Below, in pieces: positions 28,798-36,008 of a stretch of DNA of 46,079 nucleotides (within the stretch, counting starts at the first letter, position 1; each line of letters starts with the position of its first letter). Below the pieces are notes generated by a model. That model saw nothing but the letters and a program-made list of their open reading frames with translations, was not told the origin of the DNA and made no database searches. The translations under genes and the position numbers were made by a program. Origin of the DNA: an uncultured Hyphomicrobium sp. (GTDB lineage Bacteria > Pseudomonadota > Alphaproteobacteria > Rhizobiales > Hyphomicrobiaceae); NCBI RefSeq assembly GCF_902826555.1, contig NZ_CADEFI010000017.1, positions 8,690-54,768 on the forward strand, given 5' to 3'.

Positions 28798-29753
28798 TGC
28801 TTGCAAATGCCCACGTCTCAGAACTTTCTCGCGACCAGGACGACCTGTTCGCCCATGTGGTGATCGACGGTTTGTCGCGACCGCAGAAGACGCTGCCGTG
28901 CCGATATTTCTACGACGCGCGCGGCAGCGATCTATTCGAGCGGATCACCGAGCTCCCCGAATACTATCCGACACGCACCGAGGCCGGCCTGCTGGCTCGG
29001 CATGCGCGACAGATGACGGATTCCTTGTCCGACGGCGGCGTTCTCGTCGAGTTCGGTTCCGGCTCGAGCCGGAAAACGGAGCTCTTGCTCGATGAGCTTC
29101 CCGAACGCGCGGCGTATATCGCCATCGACGTCTCACCCGATGCGCTGGTCCATGCGCATGCGCGTCTTGCCCGACGCTATCCCAATCTCGACATTCGACC
29201 GATCGTCGGCGACTTCTCCGAGCTTTCGCACTTGCCGAGCGCCTTTACGGGACAACCCAAGCTGGGCTTCTTTCCGGGTTCCACGATCGGCAATCTTACG
29301 CCAGCCGAAGCCTCGCGCCTGTTGCAGCGTTTCAAATCGCTGCTATCCGGAGACGGACGCCTGATCATCGGCATCGACCTCAAGAAGGACAAGCCGACGT
29401 TGGAACGCGCTTATAACGACAGCGCCGGCGTCACGGCCGATTTCAATCTCAATCTGCTGACGCGGATCAACCGCGAGATCGAGCCGGTGTTCGACATCGA
29501 CCGTTTCGCTCATGTGGCCCGCTACAACGACCGCGAGGGCCGGATCGAGATGCATCTCGTGAGCCGATGCGACCAGAGCTTCGCGGTGCGCGGGCACCGG
29601 TTCACGATGCGCACCGGCGAGACCATCCACACCGAGAACTCTTACAAGTACTCCATTGCGCAGTTTCAGGCGCTCGCCCGCTGCTCGGGCTGGAGACCGG
29701 TGCGAGTTTGGACGGACGCCAACTCCCTCTTCAGCGTTCACGAGCTGGCCTGA
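28797..29753 (+). CDS. egtD: L-histidine N-alpha-methyltransferase EgtD
   Basis: A 318-residue SAM-dependent methyltransferase, the normal length for EgtD. Signatures are KTLPCRYFYDARGSDLFERI, ITELPEYYPTRTEA, the SAM-binding VEFGSGSSRKTELLL, YIAIDVSPDAL, GFFPGSTIGNL and IGIDLKKD, then the C-terminal ENSYKYSIAQF. It methylates histidine three times to give hercynine, the substrate of EgtB. Its ATG shares one base with the egtB stop codon, so translation is coupled. The gene converges with the aldehyde dehydrogenase. Confidence 0.96.
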   Translation: MLANAHVSELSRDQDDLFAHVVIDGLSRPQKTLPCRYFYDARGSDLFERITELPEYYPTRTEAGLLARHARQMTDSLSDGGVLVEFGSGSSRKTELLLDELPERAAYIAIDVSPDALVHAHARLARRYPNLDIRPIVGDFSELSHLPSAFTGQPKLGFFPGSTIGNLTPAEASRLLQRFKSLLSGDGRLIIGIDLKKDKPTLERAYNDSAGVTADFNLNLLTRINREIEPVFDIDRFAHVARYNDREGRIEMHLVSRCDQSFAVRGHRFTMRTGETIHTENSYKYSIAQFQALARCSGWRPVRVWTDANSLFSVHELA

Positions 29754-29791
29754 CCGCGGCGTGGATGCGGCTTGCCTTCTCGCCGCAAAAG

Positions 29792-29833
29792 GGGCCGTTC
29801 CACGCTCCGATAGAATGGTGCATAGAACGGCCC
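29792..29833. terminator. Hairpin between egtD and the aldehyde dehydrogenase gene
   Basis: GGGCCGTTC and GAACGGCCC form a nine-base stem around a 24-base loop in the 85 bp between the convergent genes. It could end both transcripts, but no T-run is present, so this is tentative. Confidence 0.35.
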
Positions 29834-29838
29834 GGCTC

Positions 29839-31275
29839 CTACCGCGTCACGTACTGCGCGACAAAGTTCGAGATCCACCCGAACGGCGGGCGGAGTGCAG
29901 CGGAGAAATTCCACCGGCTCTGCTCGAAGATGCCCTTGGCGTGGCTCAACGATTTGAACCCCTCTACACCGTGGTAGGCACCCATGCCGCTTGCGCCGAC
30001 GCCGCCGAACGGCAGGTCCTCCTGGGCGTAGTGCAGCAACGTGTCGTTGATAGTGACATTGCCGGATGTCGTGCGCTCGAGCACTTTGCGCCGGTCCTCT
30101 CCGTTTCCGCCGAAGTAGTAGAGTGCGAGCGGCCGCGGAGCAGCATTGATGCGCGCGATCGCCTCGTCGATGTCACGATAGGGGACGATCGGCAGCACCG
30201 GCCCGAAAAGCTCCTCGGTGAGGACGCCCATGCCGTCCGTCGCGCCGAGCACGACAGTCGGCGCCAGGGTGTGGGGACGCGAACGCGCCGCTTCGGGATT
30301 GTTTCCAACCTCGATGACCTTGGCGCCGCCGGCACGGGCCTCGTCGAGAAGCGTGCGCAACCTGGCGTAATGGCGCCCGTTGATGATGGACGTGAAATCG
30401 CCGCTCGCGGGGCCTTCGGGATAGAGTGCGCGCACGGCCTTGTCGTACGCGGCGACGAAGGCTTCCACCTCGTTCTCCGGCACGAGTGCATAATCCGGCG
30501 CGACGCAGATCTGGCCGCCGTTCGCGAGCTTGCCGGCAGCGATGCTGGCGGCGGCGCTCTCGATCGAGGAGTCGTTCCCGACCACGGCGGGCGACTTGCC
30601 GCCAAGCTCAAGCGTCACCGGCACGAGATTGGCGCTTGCCGCCTTCATGACAGCCTTGCCGACCGGCGTGCTGCCGGTGAAGACGAGGTGGTCGAACGGC
30701 AGCGCCGAGAACGCGGCGCCGACCTCTGGCCCACCGGTGACGACAGCCACCTGCTCCTCCGGGAATATTTCGCCCAGCATGGTGGCCAGGAGCGCGCTCG
30801 TTGCGGGCGTGAACTCCGACGGCTTGATCATGGCCCGGTTGCCGGCCGCGATCGCGGTTGCGAGCGGCATCAGCGAGAGGCCGACGGTGAAATTCCACGG
30901 TGACATGATGCCGACAACGCCCAGGGGCTGATAGACGACGCGCGCGCTGCCCGGGAGGAAGTGCAGGCCGACGTGACGCTTTTCAGGGCGCATCCAGCGA
31001 CCGACGTTGCGGCGCAGATAGTTGATGCCCTGTACGAGGGGCACGCCCTCGAGAATTGTGCTTTCGCTGACGGAGCGGCCTTCGAAATCGGCGTCGAGGG
31101 CCTTCGCGAACTCGGGGAGGCGCGTCCGCACGGCGTTCTTCAGTTTGAGCAGGTCGGCCTTGCGAGAGGCGAGCGTGGGTGCGCCGTCGCGCAGGAACGC
31201 GGCGCGTTGACGAGCCAGAATGTCGGACAGGTTTGTGGTGACCGCATCGGCCGGGATGATGACGTGGGCGTTCAT
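29839..31275 (-). CDS. Aldehyde dehydrogenase (coniferyl aldehyde dehydrogenase-like)
   Basis: 478 residues from the ATG at 31275, with GGAGA seven bases upstream. It is a class III-like NAD(P)-dependent aldehyde dehydrogenase: GVVGIMSPWNFT (cofactor and substrate channel), PSEFTP, FTGSTPVGKAVM, the general base Glu223 in LELGGKSP and the nucleophile Cys257 in NGGQICVAPDY, then LPFGGVGASGMGAYHG at the end. Closest in pattern to coniferyl aldehyde dehydrogenases (CalB); the true aldehyde is uncertain. It follows a small membrane-peptide gene and is probably controlled by the divergent TetR protein through sites TGTTGACA. Its leader and first codons are duplicated in front of the small gene. 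Confidence 0.93.
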   Translation of the reverse strand: MNAHVIIPADAVTTNLSDILARQRAAFLRDGAPTLASRKADLLKLKNAVRTRLPEFAKALDADFEGRSVSESTILEGVPLVQGINYLRRNVGRWMRPEKRHVGLHFLPGSARVVYQPLGVVGIMSPWNFTVGLSLMPLATAIAAGNRAMIKPSEFTPATSALLATMLGEIFPEEQVAVVTGGPEVGAAFSALPFDHLVFTGSTPVGKAVMKAASANLVPVTLELGGKSPAVVGNDSSIESAAASIAAGKLANGGQICVAPDYALVPENEVEAFVAAYDKAVRALYPEGPASGDFTSIINGRHYARLRTLLDEARAGGAKVIEVGNNPEAARSRPHTLAPTVVLGATDGMGVLTEELFGPVLPIVPYRDIDEAIARINAAPRPLALYYFGGNGEDRRKVLERTTSGNVTINDTLLHYAQEDLPFGGVGASGMGAYHGVEGFKSLSHAKGIFEQSRWNFSAALRPPFGWISNFVAQYVTR

Positions 31276-31310
31276 GGTAGATCTCCAATGTTGACAATGG
31301 TAACTTTTGG
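31271..31310 (-). repeat. Leader repeat copy 1 (aldehyde dehydrogenase start)
   Basis: This 40-bp stretch matches 31492-31531 at 34 of 40 positions. It contains the ATG, the ribosome-binding site GGAGAT and a TGTTGACA half-site at 31289-31296, and similarity extends into the first codons of the gene. The second half of the site, TGGTAACT, is degenerate. Confidence 0.8.
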
Positions 31311-31340
31311 GTGTGAAAAATAGACGGAGGTCGTGAGCTG

Positions 31341-31496
31341 CTAGGCGAGTGCGAGTGCCGTGAGCCAGATGGAGCCGAGCGCGATGATCGCGCCCGCCGT
31401 GCCGACAAGCAGCACGTATGGGAAGCTCTGATCGACGTGCTGCACGATGACGGGGCGTTTCATGCTTCCGGCGGAGGTAACGACGGGGGTGTTCAT
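31341..31496 (-). CDS. 51-residue single-pass membrane peptide
   Basis: The ATG at 31496 has GGAGAT seven bases upstream, the same ribosome-binding site as the aldehyde dehydrogenase downstream. The peptide has a polar N-terminal half (MNTPVVTSAGSMKRPVIVQH) and one hydrophobic helix (YVLLVGTAGAIIALGSIWLTALALA) running to the stop. It is the first gene after the strong promoter facing away from tetR, 65 bp ahead of the aldehyde dehydrogenase gene. No family recognised. It may be a small membrane regulator or an accessory to aldehyde or solvent tolerance; that is a guess. Its reality rests on the ribosome-binding site, promoter and helix. Confidence 0.6.
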   Translation of the reverse strand: MNTPVVTSAGSMKRPVIVQHVDQSFPYVLLVGTAGAIIALGSIWLTALALA

Positions 31497-31531
31497 GGCT
31501 GATCTCCAATGTTGACAGCGGAAACTTGTGG
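31492..31531 (-). repeat. Leader repeat copy 2 (membrane peptide start)
   Basis: Second copy of the 40-bp leader at 31271-31310, including start codon, ribosome-binding site and the TGTTGACA half-site (31510-31517) followed by a degenerate second half. The copies lie 221 bp apart in direct orientation. Confidence 0.8.
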
Positions 31532-31535
31532 AGCT

Positions 31536-31566
31536 TATATAGCCACGCATGTTGACACTGTCAACA
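31536..31566 (-). promoter_or_regulatory. Promoter overlapping a perfect TetR-type palindrome
   Basis: On the reverse strand TTGACA (31564-31559) and TATATA (31541-31536) are 17 bp apart, an ideal sigma70 promoter for the membrane peptide and aldehyde dehydrogenase genes. The -35 box lies inside the perfect palindrome TGTTGACACTGTCAACA (31550-31566), eight-base arms around one C, so a bound TetR dimer would block the promoter. It lies 33 bp upstream of the tetR start, so tetR is probably autoregulated. Confidence 0.75.
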
Positions 31567-31598
31567 CATGTTTTCGATGTCTACATTTGGGGTTGAAA

Positions 31599-32201
31599 AT
31601 GCAGGAAAAAAGCCCGCGCCCGTATCACCATGGCGATCTGAAGCGCGTCGTGATCGAGACCGCACAGGCTATGCTGCAAGAGGAAAAGGGTTGGCAGTTC
31701 ACGCTGCGCGAGGTGGCGCGGCGGGCGGGCGTCAGCCATGCGGCGCCCTACAAGCACTTTCCGGACAAGAGCGCTCTTCTGGCGGAGCTGGCGACGCTTG
31801 GGTTCGACCAACTTCACCGGGAAGTGGACGGCACGTCAGGACGTCACGCTCGCGCGTCACGGACCGAGTTCGTGGCTGCGGCCAAGGCTTACATCCAATT
31901 CGGAACCGCCAATCCATCTCTCTACAGGCTGATGTTCAGCGCGGATGTGGACAAGAAAGCGTTTCGAACACTGGACGAGGCAGCCGCCGGCGCATTCGCG
32001 GTGCTGACCGGCATTCTGGAGCGCGGCCAGGACAGCGGCGCGCTCAAGAAACAACCTGTACGCGCTCAGGCCGCGGCCACCTGGGCACTCCTGCACGGGT
32101 TCACGCTGCTCGCGATCGATGGGCAGCTTTTGCCGGACAAGGTCGGCGCGAAGCCGATCGATGCGGTGCTCACATCGCTCCTCGAAGGGCTCGCATCCTG
32201 A
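31599..32201 (+). CDS. TetR/AcrR family transcriptional regulator
   Basis: 200 residues from the ATG at 31599; an in-frame upstream extension to 31509 would cross the operator and is unlikely. The N-terminal helix-turn-helix is typical: RVVIETAQAMLQEEKGWQFTLREVARRAGVSHAAPYKHFPDKSALLAEL shown here in part as FTLREVARRAGVSHAAPYKH. The C-terminal ligand domain (SLYRLMFSADVDK, ATWALLHGFTLLAIDGQL) resembles the TetR_C_33/WHG type. It probably represses the divergent membrane peptide and aldehyde dehydrogenase genes. The inducer is unknown, possibly an aldehyde. Confidence 0.92.
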   Translation: MQEKSPRPYHHGDLKRVVIETAQAMLQEEKGWQFTLREVARRAGVSHAAPYKHFPDKSALLAELATLGFDQLHREVDGTSGRHARASRTEFVAAAKAYIQFGTANPSLYRLMFSADVDKKAFRTLDEAAAGAFAVLTGILERGQDSGALKKQPVRAQAAATWALLHGFTLLAIDGQLLPDKVGAKPIDAVLTSLLEGLAS

Positions 32202-32294
32202 CGAAGAGACGCCGGGCTCAAGGCCGTTCTGGCCACAGCAGCCGCGTACGGACTCGACCTGAAATCGCCTGAAGCTCTTTATTTTGTTCGAGAG

Positions 32295-32371
32295 TGGCGC
32301 ACCCGACAGGATTCGAACCTGTGACCTCTGCCTTCGGAGGGCAGCACTCTATCCAGCTGAGCTACGGGTGC
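32295..32371 (-). tRNA. tRNA-Arg (anticodon CCG)
   Basis: Reverse strand, 77 nt including an encoded CCA. The acceptor stem GCACCCG pairs with CGGGTGC, the D arm is GCTC/GAGT, the anticodon stem CTGCC/GGCAG holds loop CTCCGAA, and the T arm is ACAGG-TTCGAAT-CCTGT. The CCG anticodon reads CGG arginine codons. The gaps on either side (32202-32294 and 32372-32597) hold no recognised gene. Confidence 0.98.
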
Positions 32372-32597
32372 AGTCTTTTCCGTTGCGGCGCCTCGAAGCG
32401 CCGGGACGCCCCTGATAGCGCATTCCGGGATCTGGGGCAAACACCTCCCGCCGCGACTTTCCGCAGCCTTCCCAGGGCCTACCCGGCGTCGGCCGTCCGC
32501 CCGCTGCCGCCGGCTTAGCCCATCATCTTGCTCTTGGCGCAAAGAGCCCGCACAGTCGGGACGTTTTATCGCTATTCATTTTCAGGAAAGGTGCCCG

Positions 32598-35500
32598 ATG
32601 GACGCGTTCAGCGCGAAGTCCACGGTCGTTGTCTTGGTGCTGGTGATGCTTGCCGTGGCGCTCGGCGCAGGCCGGGCTCATGCCGAGGACGATATCGCGG
32701 CTCTCAAAAGCCAGTATGAAAAGCTCTATGAACAGGGCCGGTATGCCGACGCGGTGCCGCTCGCAACGCGGGCGCTGGCGCTCACGGAAGCGAAATTCGG
32801 CTCAGAGCACGAAAAGGTCGCCGAGGCTTTGAACGATCTCGGGATCCTCTACTTCAAAGCCGGCATCTATGCGGAAGCCGAGTCCTACGGCAAGCGTGCC
32901 GTCGATCTCTATCTGCGCACACTCGGCGATCACCACGCGAATACCGCGGATGCCATCCTCAATCTCGGCATGATCGCCCGGGAGCGGGGCCAGTTCGTGG
33001 AGGCCGAAAGAGAGTACCAGCGCGCCATCGCAATGCACGAGAAGGCAAATGGCCCCGATAGCCCGAACCTGGGCCGCGCTTTCGCGGCTCTTGCCGAACT
33101 CTATTCCGCGCAGGGGCGCTACGCGGATTCGGTGCAACTCTTCAAGCGGGGGCTCGCCATCGACGAGAAGGTGCTCGGGCCCGAGCATCCCACCGTCGGC
33201 ATCGCGTTCAACAACCTCGGCACGCTCTACAAGCAGCAGGGACGCCTCGCCGAGGCGGAGCCACTCCTTCGCCGCAGCATCGATATTCAGGAAAAGGCAC
33301 TCGGGCCCGACCATCCGAGTGTTGCCGTCGCCATCAATAACCTTGCCGAAATCGCACGTGCGCAGGGGCGATTCGTCGAGGCGGAGCAGCTCTACAAGCG
33401 TGCGCTCAGAATCCGGGAATCCACGCTGGGGCCGGAGCATCCCGACGTCGCTACGGCGCTCAACGACCTCGCCGTACTCTACAAGACGCTCGAGCGCTTT
33501 GCGGAGGCCGAGGCTCTCTACGAACGCGCGCTGGCGATCTACCGCAAGACCTTGGGACCGGAGCATCCCTCCGTGGCCAATGTCTTGAACAGCCTGGCGC
33601 AGCTCGACAACAGCCGGTTGGACGGTCAAAAACACGGCAAAAAGGATTTGGAAGCGCTCTACAAACAAGCGCTCGAAATTCGCGAGAAAGCATTGGGACC
33701 CGATCACCCGGACGTCTCGCAGTCGCTCAACAATCTGGCTGTGACCTATGCCGCGGACGGGCGCCTGGATGAGGCCGAGACGCTCTATCGCCGCAGCATC
33801 GCGATCGTCGAAAAAACCGTCGGCAAAGATCATCCCGACTACGCAAACCGGCTCAATAATCTTGCGTTCGTCTACAGCGAGCGCGGGCAGCTTGCCGAGG
33901 CCGCGAAGCTCTATGAGGAGAGCCTGGCGATCACCGAGAGACTCCTGGGCGCGGATCACCCCGATGTGGCGTCCCGGCTGCACAATCTCGCTGCCGTCTA
34001 TTTCAAGCAGGGCGACGCAAAGAAAGCCGCCGACACGTGGCGGCGCAGCACCGGGCTCCTGATCGCGCGCGCGCGCCGTGGGGGCGAGGGTGGCGACAAC
34101 GGACCGGATCTCTCGGCGGAAACCGAAACCGAGGCGCAGCGCTCCGGCTACCAGTTCTGGGCTCTCGTGAAGTCGGTCTACCGCAGCAGCGAGCCGACGG
34201 ATCCGGCCGTCATCAACGAAATGTTCGAAGCGGTACAGTGGGCGAAAGCTTCGGATGCCGGAAGCTCGATCTCGAAAATGGCAGTGCGCGGATCGGCCGT
34301 GGACGGCGCGCTCGCCGCGCTGGTGCGCGAGAAGCAGGACCTCGTTTCTGAGTGGAAGGCGCGCGACAAGCAATCGACGGCGAGCGCCAGCACGGCTCCC
34401 GAGGCCCGGGACACGGCTACGGAAACCGCCAACCGCAAACGTCTTACCGAGATCGAAGCCCGTATTGGCGAGATCGATCAGCGGCTGGCAAAGGAGTTTC
34501 CGGATTACGCGGCGCTTGCGAGCCCGGCGCCGGTTTCCATTGCCGACGTACAGCGGCTTTTGCGCGACGACGAGGCGCTCGTCTTGATCTACGACACCAT
34601 GAACCTCGACGACATTCCCGAGGAAACGTTCGTCTGGGCGGTAACGAAAAACAACGTGAAGTGGGTGAGAAGCGACACCGGGGCCCGCGAGATCAAAGGG
34701 GAGGTCGGGTCGTTGCGCTGCGAGCTCGATCCGCCGTCGTACACTCAAGGGACCAAGTCGACGTGCCTCATGTTCTACGCCACGAATTACGCCGAGGCCG
34801 CCAAAGCCGGCAAGCCGCCGCCGTTCAGCGTGCATAGGGCCCACCGGCTCTACAAAGGCTTGCTCGGCGGGGTCGAGGACGTGATCCGCAACGCGGACGG
34901 CTCGGGCAAGCATCTGCTCGTCGTCGCACACGGCGCTTTGCAACAGCTTCCACTGCACGTCCTCGTCACCGAGGAAGCCTCGGAAAATGCGCCGACGCCC
35001 TGGCTGATGCGCCGGCATGCGATCACGACGCTGCCGTCGGTCGGCTCCCTAGCCGCGCTTCGAACGACCGCGCACACCGCAATACGGGCACGCAAATCCT
35101 ATGTCGCTTTCGCAAATCCGCTGCTTCTGGGCAGGGCCGGCTCAGCAGTGGACAAGACGCGCGCGACACTGGCGGAAGCTAAAAGCGACTGCGCCAAGGT
35201 GGCGGCGCTCAGCGAGATCGCAGCCATGCAGGCGGAGTTTGCCGCCGACACGGCCGGTCTGGCGACTCTCCTCGGCGGTGTCGCCGATACGACGGAGCTG
35301 CGACGGTTCGCGCCCGTTCCGCAGACGGCGGACCTCGCGTGCTCGGTGGCTGAAAAGCTGGGTGCCACCGAGGAGGATGTCTACCTCGGCGCGCGTGCGA
35401 CCGAGACGAACCTCAAAGCGATCAACGCGTCGGGCGCTCTCGCCACCTATGCCGTCGTCAACTTTGCGACCCATGGAACGGTCGGGGGCGGAATCAAGCT

Positions 35501-35924
35501 CGGCGCCGAACCGGGCCTCGTGCTGACTCCGCCCGCCGAGGGAAGCGAAGCCGATGACGGTTATCTCTCCGCCTCCGAGGTTGCGGCCCTCAAGCTCGAC
35601 GCGGATTGGGTGACGCTTTCGGCCTGCAACACGGCCGCGGGCGATACCAAGACAGCCGAAGCGCTGTCCGGGCTGGCGCAGGCGTTCTTCTTTGCCGGCG
35701 CGCGGTCATTGCTGGTGTCGCATTGGTCGGTGCGCGAAGAAGCGGCCGTTTCGCTCGTCACCAATACGCTCGCGACAGCCGCAGCCGCGGACAAATCGCT
35801 CGGCCGGGCGGAAGCGCTGCGCCGGGCCATGGTGGCGCTCGCAGATTCGAGCCGACCCGAGATCGCGCATCCCAGCTATTGGGCGCCTTTCGTGGTGGTC
35901 GGCGAGGGCGGCGCGGCAAACTGA
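32598..35924 (+). CDS. Exported TPR-CHAT domain protein
   Basis: An 1108-residue protein with AGGAAAG before the ATG and a signal peptide (STVVVLVLVMLAVALGAG, cleaved after GRAHA). Residues about 30-490 are roughly eleven 42-residue kinesin-light-chain-type TPRs, with repeated PEHPxVAxALNNLAxLY patterns; one repeat (near residue 345) carries a KHGKKD insertion. A coiled or helical linker follows (residues about 520-640), then a CHAT domain (caspase fold) at the C-terminus with the dyad His959 (NFATHGTVGGG) and Cys1010 (TLSACNTAAGD), closing GLAQAFFFAGARSLLVSHWSV. CHAT proteins are candidate proteases; the TPRs probably bind the substrate or a partner. Activity unproved. Monocistronic, upstream of polA. 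Confidence 0.92.
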   Translation: MDAFSAKSTVVVLVLVMLAVALGAGRAHAEDDIAALKSQYEKLYEQGRYADAVPLATRALALTEAKFGSEHEKVAEALNDLGILYFKAGIYAEAESYGKRAVDLYLRTLGDHHANTADAILNLGMIARERGQFVEAEREYQRAIAMHEKANGPDSPNLGRAFAALAELYSAQGRYADSVQLFKRGLAIDEKVLGPEHPTVGIAFNNLGTLYKQQGRLAEAEPLLRRSIDIQEKALGPDHPSVAVAINNLAEIARAQGRFVEAEQLYKRALRIRESTLGPEHPDVATALNDLAVLYKTLERFAEAEALYERALAIYRKTLGPEHPSVANVLNSLAQLDNSRLDGQKHGKKDLEALYKQALEIREKALGPDHPDVSQSLNNLAVTYAADGRLDEAETLYRRSIAIVEKTVGKDHPDYANRLNNLAFVYSERGQLAEAAKLYEESLAITERLLGADHPDVASRLHNLAAVYFKQGDAKKAADTWRRSTGLLIARARRGGEGGDNGPDLSAETETEAQRSGYQFWALVKSVYRSSEPTDPAVINEMFEAVQWAKASDAGSSISKMAVRGSAVDGALAALVREKQDLVSEWKARDKQSTASASTAPEARDTATETANRKRLTEIEARIGEIDQRLAKEFPDYAALASPAPVSIADVQRLLRDDEALVLIYDTMNLDDIPEETFVWAVTKNNVKWVRSDTGAREIKGEVGSLRCELDPPSYTQGTKSTCLMFYATNYAEAAKAGKPPPFSVHRAHRLYKGLLGGVEDVIRNADGSGKHLLVVAHGALQQLPLHVLVTEEASENAPTPWLMRRHAITTLPSVGSLAALRTTAHTAIRARKSYVAFANPLLLGRAGSAVDKTRATLAEAKSDCAKVAALSEIAAMQAEFAADTAGLATLLGGVADTTELRRFAPVPQTADLACSVAEKLGATEEDVYLGARATETNLKAINASGALATYAVVNFATHGTVGGGIKLGAEPGLVLTPPAEGSEADDGYLSASEVAALKLDADWVTLSACNTAAGDTKTAEALSGLAQAFFFAGARSLLVSHWSVREEAAVSLVTNTLATAAAADKSLGRAEALRRAMVALADSSRPEIAHPSYWAPFVVVGEGGAAN

Positions 35925-35971
35925 TTGGGGCGCGGGAACCACAGGTTTTCGACCTTCGCAACACTCGGGGG

Positions 35972-36000
35972 CTGACCTGGCGGTCCGGCTTCCCTATATT
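35972..36000 (+). promoter_or_regulatory. Candidate polA promoter very close to the start codon
   Basis: CTGACC (35972-35977) and TATATT (35995-36000) lie 17 bp apart. Transcription would begin near 36007, one to three bases before the ATG at 36009, so the mRNA would be almost leaderless for that start. Confidence 0.5.
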
Positions 36001-36008
36001 GCGCGGCC

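Noticed and set aside
32598-35924. Csx29-like CRISPR-associated TPR-CHAT protease
   Set aside because: It carries a signal peptide, and there is no CRISPR array or Cas effector in the window.
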